This document shows positions 1 through 13,049 of a stretch of 64,000 bases of DNA, piece after piece. The stretch comes from Anopheles merus (lineage: Eukaryota; Arthropoda; Insecta; Diptera; Culicidae). Positions within the stretch are counted from its first letter, which is position 1; every line of letters begins with the position of its first letter. The stretch lies in assembly GCF_017562075.2 (NCBI RefSeq), contig NC_054085.1:13543222-13607221 (forward strand). The letters run 5' to 3'. The notes beneath the pieces are model-generated. The model saw nothing but the letters and a program-made list of their open reading frames with translations. It searched no databases and was not told where the DNA came from. Position numbers and translations under genes: made by a program.

Positions 1-1089
1 GGGTGTGTGCGAGCTCTGAAATCGGATCAATCACGCCACATACCATTTCGTGGGGCAGAGGTTCTGCCCGGTAGCCCGGCTGCCGAGATTCTTACACGTC
101 GGTGTTTTTCTAGCCGTGTCGATTTTGTCCCTACACCAACACCTTCCATTTTCGAGGCGCTCGCTAAGGTTCGATTGGAATGCAGAAGCTTACCAACCAA
201 GCCCCATCGTTCGATCGTTCATCATCATCATCAACATCATAGGGGGGCGAACTACTGTGTGAAGGCGAACATTTTGGCGAGAAGCAAGCGCGTTCGCTTT
301 GCCGCGTGAAAAACCTCAATGAAAACAGTGGCGCAGTAAGCCGTGAAACGAGCCGACAGTCTGGACATACCAATTGGGCTGGCCGGTTGATGGCTTACTT
401 CGCTGGCTGAGGAGCGAGGGGACACCAACATCTTGCCGAGCCAGTTCGCATTCTATCGTTTTGTGTTCCTCTTTTTCTCTCTCTCTCTCTCTCACTCGCT
501 CACAACAGAACATCTATAGCAAGAACGTACCACCGACCAGGGAGGAAAAACCGCTTTCCCAAGCGACCGGTGTTTGTCGAACCCGTTCGACCATGAAAAA
601 CGAAATCCGAAAGGAATTGGTGGCCGGCTACCGTTGCGATAGGCGCTAGGCGCTTCAAGTTCAAGGGACGTTGACTAAACTGCCCCGATCGTCCGGGCTG
701 GGCCGTGGCCGATAAAACCGTTACAGCAAATGCCCCGAACTGGCACCCGTACTGTCCATACTGTCCAGGGAATCCATAATTAATAGTGCATGTTCCCGAA
801 CTCATTCTGTCACGTCTGATCTGATTGAAAATAAATGCCCCGGCTGTACGGCTGTCCTCCTCCTATGAGAGTGTGTGTGTGCGTGTGAGATTGCAGCCGT
901 GTTCGGTGGTCATGTCGGTGGTTCAACCATACACTCATGGCCAGCCGTACTCGTGTGGAGTGTTTCTGTTTCGTCTCGGTCCGTTTCGACAGTGATAAAA
1001 AGCGTCCTCAGTCCGCAGTGTTGCACGCTGTTGGCTGGGCGCATTTCCATTTCCAAAGCAGGAGTTGATTTTGCAACGGGAGTACAGGA
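1..1089. other. Gene-free stretch
   Basis: No recognisable gene or RNA. Open frames here are short, overlap on both strands and match no family I know. The only simple structure is a short CT run at 476-493. An in-frame stop at 1066 closes the frame that later opens at the ATG at 1090. Confidence 0.6.
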
Positions 1090-1322
1090 ATGGCGGAATT
1101 GTTACAAAGTGATAGCGAATTCGAAATGGGATTGAAGGACACTTGGAAGCAGAGAGTCATCTACAGTATGGGATTAAGACATGTATTTCTTCTGTTTTTT
1201 TAACTTACCTGAAAATGGCAATTTGTGCGTATTCTGCAGTCGGAAGGATACCATGATAGCAGAAAACAGATTAGATGCATCTATTGCAGCGATTACATAT
1301 TCAGTAAACGATCCAACGAAAA
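1090..1322 (+). other. Possible two-exon coding segment (unrecognised)
   Basis: An ATG at 1090 with a purine at -3 and G at +4 opens 31 codons to 1182 (starts MAELLQSDSEFEMG). A possible GTATTT donor follows at 1183. A T-rich stretch then leads to a TGCAG acceptor ending at 1238, implying a 56-nt intron, typical of dipterans. The second segment, 1239-1322, is 28 codons in the matching phase 0, contains a CIYC pair (zinc-knuckle-like spacing), and ends AAG before GTAATC, where base composition becomes AT-rich. I do not recognise the peptide. The donor is weak, no further exon is placed, and a consensus donor on the opposite strand overlaps the proposed intron. It may be chance or a decayed gene. 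Confidence 0.2.
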
Positions 1323-1470
1323 GGTAATCGAAACAAAAAAAAAGGTTTTAATTTGTAAAAATTTGGAGATTTTTAAGGATATTTTGGCTCAAAAATTCTT
1401 GAATTTATGCATTTTGATTTGTATGGGCTTCATGTACACACATCTATCCTTATTAAATCATGGAGACGGA

Positions 1471-1560
1471 AGTAGCTTCGTGGTCCAATCGTTAACACAA
1501 TAAACTAGCATGACAACGGTTTTTAGTTCAAATCTCGTATGGACCGTGTAGAATCTTATC
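1471..1560 (+). mobile_element. tRNA-derived SINE remnant (SINE200-like)
   Basis: A pol III A box matches the consensus (TGGTCCAATCG, 1481-1491). A degenerate B box, AGTTCAAATCTC, lies at 1525-1536, the spacing expected of a tRNA-like promoter. The bases after the B box (GTATGGACCGTG) resemble the Anopheles SINE200 type as I remember it. No clover-leaf can be closed, so it is a SINE remnant and not a working tRNA gene. The 3' end is not visible, so the right border is approximate. It sits in an AT-rich pocket (about 1.33-2.09 kb). Confidence 0.5.
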
Positions 1561-4500
1561 ATTTGACTTTTCTGCTGACGGATTCTTATTAACCCATGAG
1601 TGACTTAGGTCACTAGGAGTTATAGAGTTTGTACCAAGAGTTTGTACATCAAGTAAGGAGAAAATTTTTTGAGATGCTTTCATCATCAGTAATTGTCAAT
1701 ATTTTAGTCTTTGAACTTATATGTTCTACTATAGAGTATCCTCGAACCCCTTGTTCGTCTTTTTTATAAAGTCTTTTATTTGATGCCTCGTTAAGATGTA
1801 AATACCTTCTGGTAAGGTCTCTGCTAATAAATTACTAATGTTTTCGAATGTTTCGAGTTTTGAATACAACCATGACCCTTTTTAAAGCAACCTTGCTGTT
1901 GCCAACAATCTAAAACCTCTACCAGTGTGTCCGAAAATAGGATTTGGGATTATTAAAACCAACCCAATCGCTAGCAAAACAGCGTTCGAATTAGTGTACC
2001 GCTCGAAACAAAGGTGACAATCGGTTTGTTCTGCATACATCCCCCGCGGGCAGAGGCACGAATTAAAATGCATGCATTCATAATTAATGAATGTTAATCA
2101 GCATCGGATGTGGCCCGAATCGGTGGCATGCAGCCTGCGAGCCTCCGGTTATGCAGTCGGTGAAGGTGACTATTCGCGTATCTCTATTAGTTGATGCGGA
2201 GCAGTGGAGGATCGAATTTCTATGCTGCACACCACGTTCGATAAACGGTTGGATAAACGATCGAAGAGGCTCCTATCCTTCCACACTCACACAGGGTGAT
2301 ACGAACTTACTTGCACGCTGGGTGCGCTTTAGTGTTCCCATCGAATGAGCTTGCGGACGTGCGCCTTTTTTGTGCTGCGCTGTGCTGTCATTGCTTGCAT
2401 ACCTAATTAAACGCCTCTGCACCGACACCGAAATAATGTTCATTTTTATGTGCAATTAATTCCGCAACTCGTAGGCAGATGGTGAGTGCAGGTTGGTACT
2501 GCTTGGTTGTTGTTGTCGGCTGCTGTCTAAGGAACGCAATGTACTGACGGCGGGGAGCGACAAACTGCACCAGACGGATTGTCATGATTTGTGGGACCAA
2601 TTATTCGGCTCTGTGGGTTGTAAAGCTGCGGCTCCTTTCGATGATGTATGAATTGTCAATTAAGGTAATTTGATTAGCATTTTTGTGCGATGAAATGATT
2701 AGTTTTGAAGTCACTTTTGTTTTATTTAAACGGTGCAGTTGACGCCTTTTGAGATGGTGTGTGTGTGTGTTTGGAGGAGGTCTCTTACAAATTAGATAAT
2801 TATTAGAATTAGATTCCAGTGTCTATCTATCAGTTGAAATCATGTGTTGTGTGTTGTACTGCACATAAAATAGAGGCCCTTTTGCACGTTAAAAAATGTC
2901 AGTTTATTGTGTTTGTGGTTGTGAGCTGGCCCTGCCATTCCTAATCTCTCTCGATACATGTGGTCAGCGCGGCGATACACACCACAGCGAGCGCATCGGT
3001 CTGATTGTGCACCGGCGGTTTTCCAGCTGGATAAATAGTCCTTACCGCTTATTTTACCCTACATCAGCCGGGGGGCGCACAAATTATGAGCTGTGTGGGG
3101 AAAATAATTTCCCCCGATTAGCTTGGCATGCAGGCACGTCGCCCTTCGAGCCGGGGAAGCGAAACGGGGAATTAGTTTATTAGCGAAAGGACATCCTTTC
3201 TGTCGCCTCGGTTTAGGTTAGCCAACGCGTTGACCACTGATTAGAGCTGGTTGGTTTTAGGAAGGGTTTGAACGGGTATGGAGAGCGCTTGGGGTTTGGG
3301 GGATTGGGATGCTGTTTACCCGGATAAATGGGCCCGCGGCAAACTGCTCGTAAACATCGGGGTATTTGGGGTATTGTTGGGTTCGGACCTAGCAGACGGT
3401 TATGTTTGTGCTACGGGCTTGCTTTGTACTGGTGAATGTTGTGGGAGAGCTTTATTTGAGTGGTAAGTGCTGCTCAAATATTGTTTGTTTGTTTGGTCTT
3501 TACGGGTGAAATGGACAATATTTTTATAGGCCACCATAAGCTGTTGAAATGTTCTGTGTGCTCTTAAAAGTGTCTTAATCAGAGAAATGTCAATCATGAG
3601 ATTCTTGTTCAACTTTTAATTTATTAATTTTTTAGTCTATTTTTGATCTATTTTAATACAAAATTGAAAATGAAAATAAGATAATGCGTTTCTTTGTAGT
3701 ACAATGCACAGCTTAAATATTGCAATAAACTATTGAGTCATTCCATTTGACCGTCATGACTCATGACATAATCGTGCGGCATGGTTTTGCTCCACCTTTG
3801 CTTCTCTGAAGATTGTATGTTAAATTTTAGCCCAAAAAAACCCCAGCAAAAGCTCCTACTGAGGCTCTGAATAAAGACATTTTCGTTGTTCAAGTCCTGT
3901 GGTGCAGTGGTGCTCGATTGTTTTTATTTCTTTTTTCAACGTCCACTCCACTCGACAGTGCAGTGTAAAAGGTAATGAGCAAGCACACAGTCACACTCAT
4001 TTTATTCCATTACATTCTTCCAACCGATGACGAAGACGTGCGGTACACGGCATTGTTTTCCCTTGGCTGCCCACGCTGTTACGGCACTGATTGCGTTTAT
4101 TGCTGATGTATTTTTGCTTGAGTTTGGGAGGTTTTTCACCGCGCCTTAATCGACACCTTGTCACGTAACAACAACGGTCACACCGGTTGGGGGTGAAAAT
4201 AAAGTCATAAAATTCATCACCTTGGTCACCAGGGCTTTTTACCGGGTAAGTGTTGGGTGAGAATAATTGTCTTCACTTCGCGGCGAGGGTGACATCAAAT
4301 CGACCATGGCCACACTGCACAATGGGGGGGTGGTCGTGGAGTGCGTTGGCTTGGCTGCAGCATTCCCTTAAAGTGGTGCAGCACACGCAGACACAGCGCC
4401 AAGCGAAGCAGGGACGAATTGTTTTTGACACTCGAGGAAACAATTAAAACGACGTAATTGGTTCGAGATCATCGAAGAATGTCGAAGAGTCTTCCTATTC

Positions 4501-5150
4501 ACTAGTGCACCTTCCCGTAAAACGCACCGCACCGCGACGCTCGCTCCACCAAAACCCCGATAAGGTTTGCCAATAATTGGGAAATAAAATTTAATTATCA
4601 CTTTTCCGACCATGTCTCGCTTCACACGATGGTGTTTTTGCTACCATCTTGCTAACGCCCATCCCGCTTAGCCAGCATCCCGGATGGATTGTGGTCGTTC
4701 CTTTGGGGTTCCTTCGTTCATTCTTCGTTTCATTCTTTTGCACAGCTGGCAGTGACGTTATACTTCCGATACGGAAGAAGGAAAGAAGTGTTCGACGCTG
4801 GAGGAAGTTCTTTTGTCATAAAAATGTTCTTCAAGATTTTCCGTTTACTCTCTTTTTCTCTCACTGGTAAACGAAGAATGAAAATCTGGACAAGAAAAGA
4901 TTTCCTGACTAGACTCGGCTTTGTAGACCACTGCGGGTGGAGAAAATCACTCATTTGTAGGCTGTTTGACCGGAGTCTTTTGTAAGGATTGCTGAAACCT
5001 AGTGGTAGATGGTCACTGCAGAGAATGAATCGCACAATAATAAAAGAAAAGTTCGTTTCTTGTAGAAAGATGACATCTTGAGCCGAAAAGGAGAATGTAC
5101 GGCATTATTATTAAAGGATGTCAGCTTCGCTTTTGTTCTTGTTGGCTATC
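1561..5150. other. Gene-free stretch
   Basis: An AT-rich pocket continues to about 2.09 kb and is followed by DNA of balanced composition. I see only short overlapping open frames and a small GT run near 2759. A 62-codon frame at 3278-3466 ends just where a GTAAGT donor-like motif occurs, but it has no acceptor or recognisable content. Another AT-rich pocket lies at 3.6-3.9 kb. Confidence 0.55.
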
Positions 5151-5157
5151 ACTCTCT

Positions 5158-5221
<64 letters not shown>
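5151..5221 (+). repeat. (CT)n microsatellite
   Basis: A nearly perfect CT dinucleotide tract of about 70 bp; its pure core is 5166-5216. It borders an AT-rich pocket with two tandem duplications. Homopurine-homopyrimidine tracts like this can form triplex DNA, and GA repeats bind GAGA-type factors in flies; neither role is shown here. Confidence 0.95.
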
Positions 5222-5345
5222 GCCTATCAAGTTCTTTAGTAAAAAGGTGTGAAGTGATGACTTCTTGATGGCTATGATTTTATAAATTCTTTAGCACATT
5301 CCTCAGCATTCTTTCATTCAATACTCTCCTTTAATGTTTTCTTTT

Positions 5346-5405
5346 TTAATTCTCTCTTATTTGGTTTTAACTTTATTAATTCTCTCTTATTTGGTTTTAA
5401 CTTTA
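5346..5405. repeat. Tandem duplication, 30-bp unit, 2 copies
   Basis: Two identical head-to-tail copies of a 30-bp AT-rich unit (5346-5375 and 5376-5405). Perfect identity suggests a recent slippage or duplication event. Confidence 0.9.
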
Positions 5406-5511
5406 TTAGTACTCTGTTTTAAATTTTACTTTTTATTTGCTTTTCATCAATGTCTTGTTTGCTCTACTTAAACATTGTTTTAATTTACTTCTTTGTATGT
5501 GTCTATTTTTC

Positions 5512-5702
5512 CTGATTGGTTTATCTTTTATTTTATTTATTTGATAGTTAAAATTTGATCCATTTTCATTAATTTATATGATTGCATTCTCAACGATTCT
5601 TTATCATTCATTTGTTCTGATTGGTTTATCTATTGTTTCATTCATCTGATAGTTAAAGTTTGAACCATTTTTATTAATTTATATGATTGCATTCCCAACG
5701 AT
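5512..5702. repeat. Imperfect direct repeat, 105-bp period
   Basis: An 86-bp segment at 5512-5597 recurs at 5617-5702 with a handful of substitutions. Both copies begin CTGATTGGTTTATC and end CAACGAT. With the 30-bp duplication just upstream, this AT-rich pocket seems prone to local duplication. Confidence 0.85.
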
Positions 5703-8700
5703 GGTAATTGTTGCAAGTTTCAATTTCATGTTTAATTTTCTTGCTTCTTATCTGTCCCATTTGCCCGAACGAATCAATGAAGCAAAATTGCACAAATACG
5801 TCACACGTCGTCCCTTTACCACATGTCCCACATTTGGCTCTGTGTGTGCCTGTCAACCTTCCCTGCACTTATCCCAGGGACTTATCACTCCTGATTAAAC
5901 GTGCGTTGAAGTGAAACCCAATTTTATTGTACCGTACGAACCGCTCTTCCCACTTCCTTCCAAGGTGTGACTTTCCCGCCCGATACGCACTGATTGAAAC
6001 ATACCCGCCCAGAGATAACGAGACGAGGAAAAACATCTAATGCAATTTTGATATCGATTCTATCCGCACACGTCCGGGATGTAGTGTGTGTGGGATCGAA
6101 ATGAAGATGGCCACGTGATGGGGGGGGGGGAGATGAAGGATATCCCAGAAGTGAAAGGTGATAATTGATGTTTACGTAGTGGCAGGGAGAACCAGAAGCA
6201 AGGAAGCAAGAGCTCAAGAAGAATCAGATGTTGATGGGAAAAGTCGAACATCAAACGAACGAAAGCAAAATCCAATATCGGCACAGTGTTTGGAGCATTG
6301 AGAGCTTCTAAATGCTTCTCTTTATGCAATTCCGCCCCTCAGTCGCCCGGAAGAAAGCAATATGGAAGGTGGGAAATGGAAGCCAATATTTACCGGTTGC
6401 CGGTCGCGCTGCGTTCGTGGGAAAACGGTTCGAGATTGATGAAAAATCCGGAACTCCTCCGATGGAGAGGATACCGATAGCTGTCCGTTTTTTTCTTCCT
6501 CTGGGGATAGCAACGAAGCGCATTTATATGAAATTTCGACACTCGCTTAATGATAATCGAGGTGAAATCAATCTTTGTTTGGTGTTGATCACTAAGCAGT
6601 GCGAATGTTCCCGGTGATGGAGGGAAAGGATTTGCGCATCTATTTCCATTTCAGGCATCGTTGTGTGTTGTGAAGTTTGGCAACAGATTTGGTTTTGATG
6701 AAGATTAGCTTTGCACTCCGTTGTCGACTTTGCTTCGTTTGGGATTTTTCTAATGATCCTTCCCAAGCCTTCGACGTGCCACACACAGAAGCCCGGCAAC
6801 AGTCCTCCCAAGCTAATGATGCCTGCTCCGGGGTGGGGAAAGAAATTGATAAAGCTCGTAAGTACGTGAAGAGATAGTCATTCTTTTTCCATTCTGAATG
6901 CGAGATGTGTCAACACCCGTTGACACATGTCCTTTCGGCACAGACTAATGCACCAACCAGGCAAGACGTTTGACTTTAGCGTCTTGGGATGGCTCTTGAC
7001 GACTCCGATCCAGACCTTTGCCACGAGCGAGAGCACAAGAGTATGGGGCGCTATTGGAGCATCCAGGAATAGTGAATTCTTAATCCCTTGCAATTGGCTT
7101 CCTTCTGGAGGTTTTGGGATCTCTTTGCCAGCGCACACCAAAAACCGTTCCGATCGTTTCCTCGTCAATGGCGCGAGTCAAATTTGTCTGCACAAAGGGG
7201 CAATGTGGACCCCCTGGGAGGGGAATCAGTCCTTCATCGTTTTTCCTCTTGCTATGCAGGCAAGCTTGAGTGGTGTGGCTACCCATGGCTCTGCTGCAGT
7301 AGTTTCCCCCCGGGGTAGAATGGTGCATGATTGCAGTCCGCATTACCTGGGAAGGCTTCGCGTGGATCCACTGAGCTTTGCGCGACGTATCTAAATCTTC
7401 TGTTGCAGACAAATGTGTCTTTCGTTTGACTTCTTCCCGCGTATGTGTGTGTGTGTCTGAGGTCCCGTCGAAGCAGAGCACGCGAACAAGCTGCTGTAGA
7501 CGTTGCTCTGGCAGCTCAGAATATGGACCGAAGAGGTCTGGCATTGGAGCGGTGGTGAACGAAGCGATATGAGCGAAGGAGAAGGTGCATCAAATCAGAC
7601 ATAAGTATAATAATAATGCTCTTACGGCCAATATATTTCATTCGACACGAGCAAAAGCCAGGCAGCTCGTGGAGAAGCATTCGCAGAATGCTTGGGAAAT
7701 CTTTAGCGTTTTGCGTTGGTTTTTGGTGTGACAGTGCATCTTTTTTTTCTGATTGTGATTTAATGTTCTCTTATAGAGAGCTATTAAAGGAGAACTAATG
7801 AAACAAAAACTGCTGTTTAAACATGTTCGATCATTTGATTGTGAAAAACAGATTGATTGTTTTGAGGATATATTTAGATATTCTTTTTGTTTACAAAACT
7901 TCCGTTCAGATTTAATGGAAATAATTTACTACATAAACATGGTAGCTTTAAAATCCTTCTTGATAACAATCTTATGGTTAAAAAGTTAAAGAATGAGCAA
8001 ATGAAATGAAAAATCTGGCTCACACAAGTAGCTATTCCCAAAGCGAGTTCTCTGATTGTACAAAACGCGAAACGCGCGCTCGCGAAAAGCACGACCACAA
8101 AACGCACGTATGGGAGAGGAATATTTTAAATTGATAATATTCATCGTTTTGTAATCGCCCCGACAGTCGAAGGGGAGGATCGATGGGGAGGGCCAAAACC
8201 CCTGCACGACTGAATTTGTCATATATTCCAACCGCACCGAGTGGATCGATTGGTGGCCCCCGAGGGCCATTCTTGCTTCCCCTATGTGGCTCTATGCCGC
8301 GTACAAAACTGCTTCGATGCCCCCGGAGGCTTCGATCCCAGGTTGACTCCATCGACAGCCAATTTCGTAAAGGGAAAGCAATATTTTCTTCCCGCCCGCA
8401 CAAGCCGTTGCTCGCAACTCAACTCCTTGCCTTGGTCTGCTAACTGCTTCCTATTCCGTGGCAGCGAGTGCCGTTGACAAGGGAAGGCCTGCTTTAAAGA
8501 AAAAATACCCCATTCTTCAGGGGGGGGGGGGGGAATATGGGAGAGTGCAGAGAGGAAAAGTCAATTTGGTCTATTTTTCTTCCTGTCGTCCTGTGAGGGA
8601 CGGGGGCGTACGCGGGATGACGACATCGATGGCGATTATGACGTCGCGCGGGCGCCTTGGCTTCGGGAGCATCTTTTACCCACCGTACGATAGCGAGAGT

Positions 8701-11700
8701 TTGCGTTGATTTTTCTTTTCTGCGGTTGGGAAAAGGCTGGGAGAAAAATATTCATAGCGGTGAAAATTTTCCCAGGACTCAGCCTCTTCCGCCATCCGTG
8801 CACAAAAGGTTGTTGAGCTTTGTTGTAGTAGTAGTAGTAGTACCAGGTAGCAGGCCAAAGGAGTAAGAAAAGTTTCAATCAGAATCAAGCAAACCTTTCG
8901 TCTGCAGCTGAGGAGTGGAAAAATAAAGGCAAAATAACGAACCGCCCAAGTCACTGGCAAGAAGTATTGGTAGGCGGGGTAGAGTATGGGGACCGTTTTT
9001 CGAGCGGTTTTTCCTGCCAATCGGTTTCGATCGCTTTGTTTGGGTTATCTTTAAGAAATCGGCAAAATCGTTTTCCTCGTACGGAGGTAGTTTTTTCTTT
9101 GCCCTTCTTCCTCGTTGCTGGCAGGTTCCTCGGATAAAAGTTCTCCAAACCGATAAGGCAGTCAATTTTGGACGGTGGCTGGGCTGAGGAACCTGCTGAG
9201 ACTTGCTGGCAATGTATGATGGGAGATAAATTGTGGAAATATATTCAAGCGAAGGCTCAGGGCCCAAGGGTGAAGTGTGGGCATGCTAAACTGCTATCGA
9301 TCATTTGCATTTGGCACACAATCGTTTTGGCAGTTTTGGCAGGTGGATCTTTGGTGCGGGAATATGGGCAAAACGAGATTGGAATCGAAACGGAGACACA
9401 TACGAGCTTCGAGCGGTTGACAGTATTAGCTGTGAGTGGTTTGTTTTTGTATGTTTTCTTGTGCTACAAGTTAAAGTTTGGTACGCTTTAAGTAGCATTC
9501 AATAAGGAACAAATGCATTTTTTATAATTTTTTAAAGCTTCTTAAGTAGCCGTTCACACTAATTGGCTACGTTAAGTCACCTTCTCGTAGTCAAAGAGAG
9601 CAATTATTTTACAATTTTCTCCCTAATAGCTTAAAGGTGACAGTCACCAGCGGATGCAGCGACGGATTGTTGTGCTTTTTGTACGAGGTTTCACAAGGTT
9701 TTTTTTTACGATTTGTTTTTTTCAACACAGTTCAAAGAACAACAAAAGGTTAGTTGGAATTGCCGATGTGTTTATGGTGCTGGGAAGGCTAAGTACGATT
9801 AAATGCCATTGTGAGCATGATTTCATTCGTTTGACCACGCTAATGTAGTGGAAGGTTAAGTTAAAGTGCAATGTTTCGAAACCCATAGGGCTTATAAAGT
9901 TTGTTTTAATTTACCTTAACTCTCAATGAGCTTCAAACTTTCATTGAAATTGGCTAAATTTAGCTACAGTCCTATGTTTAAAATTAGAACAAAATAATTC
10001 GAACAAATACCTTTTTTTTGTGACTAGCTAAGGAATTTTGATAGCACTTTTCTTATTTCTGTACAGCAGTAATCATTTTAAAACTTATCAATGGTGTTTT
10101 AGTCCCCCTTTTTCTCATACCTACATTGAGAAATCATTAAACGAATCGTATCATTTCACAGTTCTGAAGCAGCAGAGAGAAAATAAAAAGTAAAAAAACT
10201 AGAAATCACAAAACTTTTCCCCATCAGTAAGGAAAGGGAGGAAAAAGAGAAGAAAGACCACTGGAAATCGCATCGCATACCGGTAGTAATGCAGTTTAAT
10301 AAATTCTTCCTCCGTCACATCGCTGCCTGCGCTGCAAGCTGCTGTGGATCCATCTACACTGTGGATCATGCTTTTACAAGACAGACATACGTAACAGACG
10401 GTACGACGCCGAGCCAAAGTTCTAACGATCTGCTCGTGTGAGCGTGTGTGTGTGTGTGTAGCAAAGGGAACATGATTCGATGTACTTTTCGATTTGTTAC
10501 TCAAAAAAAAAAACAAAACGGGAATGGAAGTTCCAAAAGGAGGAAAAGTTCCAAGCTGTTCGTCCCGGTATCGAAATGAAGAAAAAGTACCATCATCAAC
10601 CATATGACAGCGAATTAATAAAATTGATTTGGTCAGCACAGTTTTCACGGGTGGCATCGACCATGGCCAGCCGATTCATACGCGCGCCCGTGCCGTGTGC
10701 ATTCGGTTGGAAAGAATGAAGCAAAAAAAAAAAAATAGATCCGGAGAAAGGTGGTGGCGAATCGACAGCCGAAACGATGTCCTACCGTCCAAGGCGGGCA
10801 GGGGACCGAGTTAATCGAATACACTTTTGCGAAAACTGCGGATGGACTTTTGCACTTTCTTCCGCGTCTGTTCGGGCAAGAACGTGGTGGGAGATTTCTT
10901 TTGTGACACACTTGGAGGAGGATAGCTACCGGACAAGGATGCTACAAAACGCCCTATGGACAGTGATCGAGTTGGAAAATGGATGTTGAAGCAGTTTTGC
11001 TCGAGGCGTGTGTCGTACCGAACGTTGGTGTTTTTTTTTTGTTGCGTAAACTTTTCGTAATTTTGGAGAGTAAAAGAAAAAGTGTGTTTCATTCCGTTAC
11101 ATTTGTCGCAGTAAAGTCGATGGGAAGAAATAGATTATGGAGAGGACTTTGACTGGAAGATTGAGATGATGTAGTGGTTTAATAATGTTTAATTGATAGG
11201 CTCAGGGAAGATAGGCTTTGTGGAGGGCTTGGAACAAAATAACTCACGAAAAGTCTTAAAATTGTCAGAAATTAAGACACTCTTTTTTAAAAAATTGTCC
11301 TAAAAAATCAATACAAATGACTTCTTTGAAACACCTTTAAGCAGCTGAAACTCTTAACAACAGCAAATTGCGTTAAATTTGCAGTGGCTAATGACAGCTT
11401 TATTTTAGCGCAAAACTCACCGCTTCCAAGTACCATGGCAGCAGTACCATTCCATTAGGCAATGTTTAATTAACGATCCACTTCCTGCTTTCTAAAACGA
11501 TAAATAACAAGCGCTCGTTGCGAACTTGCACCTTGCTTCATTTGCATGTTGTGCTGGTTTAACCCCCAAACCGTAAGAAGAGAAAATCTCCTCCGTACGA
11601 GCAAACAACGCGCCCATACATCGCAAGACAATTTATGTTCTAATGCGTGTTCTAGTTGCCTGGATTGGCTTCCCTCCTGGTATAAGACAAGTACGCGTGA

Positions 11701-12113
11701 GACGAGGCCGTGCAAGCTCGAGAAAGAGATAAGCATAAATTTATGAATCATGCTCGCGACAACCTTCAACCGTGGGTTTCGCGTATTCTTCCGGTTTATC
11801 ATTTCCGGCCCGCCCAGCCAACGTAGCATTGGAACGGTGGAATTGTGGTGATAAAATTTTATTGAATAATTGAAAACTCAATCGCTTTAACTGGAAACAT
11901 TTGCTGAGTTCTCCAGGCATTGAAGACTTTCCTATGCCAGTGTGAGGCAAGGTTGAGCTGTACTCATTAGTTGCTGTTTTGCCTGTGACATACATTAAAC
12001 GCTTCCCCTGCTTTTGCTTGTGTTGGCCGCCGCCCCTCCTCCGGTTCGATGAAAAGTTGCAAACGAGTGCGGTTTTCGGTGATGAAACGACCGCCATTCC
12101 CCGCCAACCTTGG
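5703..12113. other. Gene-free stretch with poly-G and triplet runs
   Basis: No recognisable gene. Poly-G runs lie at 6120-6130 and 8520-8533, and a TAG/GTA triplet run at 8825-8842. AT-rich pockets lie at 7.74-7.99, 9.5-10.2 and 11.25-11.42 kb. Open frames of about 150 codons at 6927-7394 (+), 7080-7544 (-) and 10199-10657 (-) are opposed by open frames on the other strand and resemble nothing I know. Confidence 0.5.
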
Positions 12114-13049
12114 CTACACGGCTGCACGGAAGCCCCCTATTGCCGAGCGTCGAGAGCTGTTAAGCAATTTAATTAACAAATTTAATACTTGAACAAACTC
12201 CCGGGCGTTCAGCTCAGTGTGTCGGTGGTGATGCTGCTCCGTATGCCCGGGTATGCCTGACTTCCTGGATGAGACGGAGAACTTTAACCCAACGCAACCT
12301 GGCATCTCGAGGGTCCACCCCGGTAAGACCGCTCGGTAAGAAGTGCCTTCAGCTCTGTGTGTGAGCGTTTTGCGTCCGAAGAGCAGCAGCATGTCTTGTT
12401 CTGGGTAGAGCAGAGCTGCCCGTGTGCCAACGATTGGGCAAAGTGCAGTCAAGTGTGCGAAGAAATCGTGTACGGCGTGTCGTGTTCGGTCGGGTAAGAG
12501 GAAAACCGCAACGAATGCAGAAAACAGAACCCATTGCCGGTCGCTTCCGCTGCAAGAACGACAGACGCAACCTTCTTGGGCGATGTCTTCAGCGACCGAA
12601 GAGAGAGAGAACCACTCGGCGACGGGAAAACTCCGAAGCGTATCGGTTTTATGGAAAATTAGTCGCTCGGAAATGCCCCATCCCCGGGGTCGCTGGTCGG
12701 TCTGTTGGGAAGCAGAAGGCAGGCGAGGCACATTAGTCATTAGCCATTTTAAAATTACACATTTCGATGCGTCCAATTTGACTATGGTCTTGCAGGGGAA
12801 CTCTTTCGCGGCGAGGGTTTGGTCTGAGATAGTCACAGTGATCGTGGCCTTGGTTGGGCCAATCGGGGTGAACCGATGCGTGAAAGTTTGTGCTGCCGGT
12901 GTGCTGCGCGAAGTGATAAGTTGCATGTTATAGGGGCTCGTAATCGAATTTGCTACTCCCGTTCCGAGTGAGGAACAATCGAGCGACATGAGATGGTAAT
13001 TGTCACGCGTATTGTGAAACTGTTTTAGAAACATCAAATGAAGGTTCAT
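12114..13049 (-). other. Unusually long unrecognised ORF (311 codons)
   Basis: A minus-strand frame runs from an ATG at 13049 to a stop at 12114, the longest uninterrupted frame outside meru. The N-terminal third (to about residue 110) has rather regular GC-ending codons and few low-complexity stretches; the rest is Arg/Ser/His-rich and less convincing. No family, signal peptide or catalytic motif is recognised. The plus strand is also open over 12424-12933, a sign that local base composition rather than selection may explain the length. Confidence 0.2.

Noticed and set aside
6927..7544. Opposing 155- and 154-codon frames
   Set aside because: Mutually overlapping on both strands with no recognised motif; a composition effect is likely.
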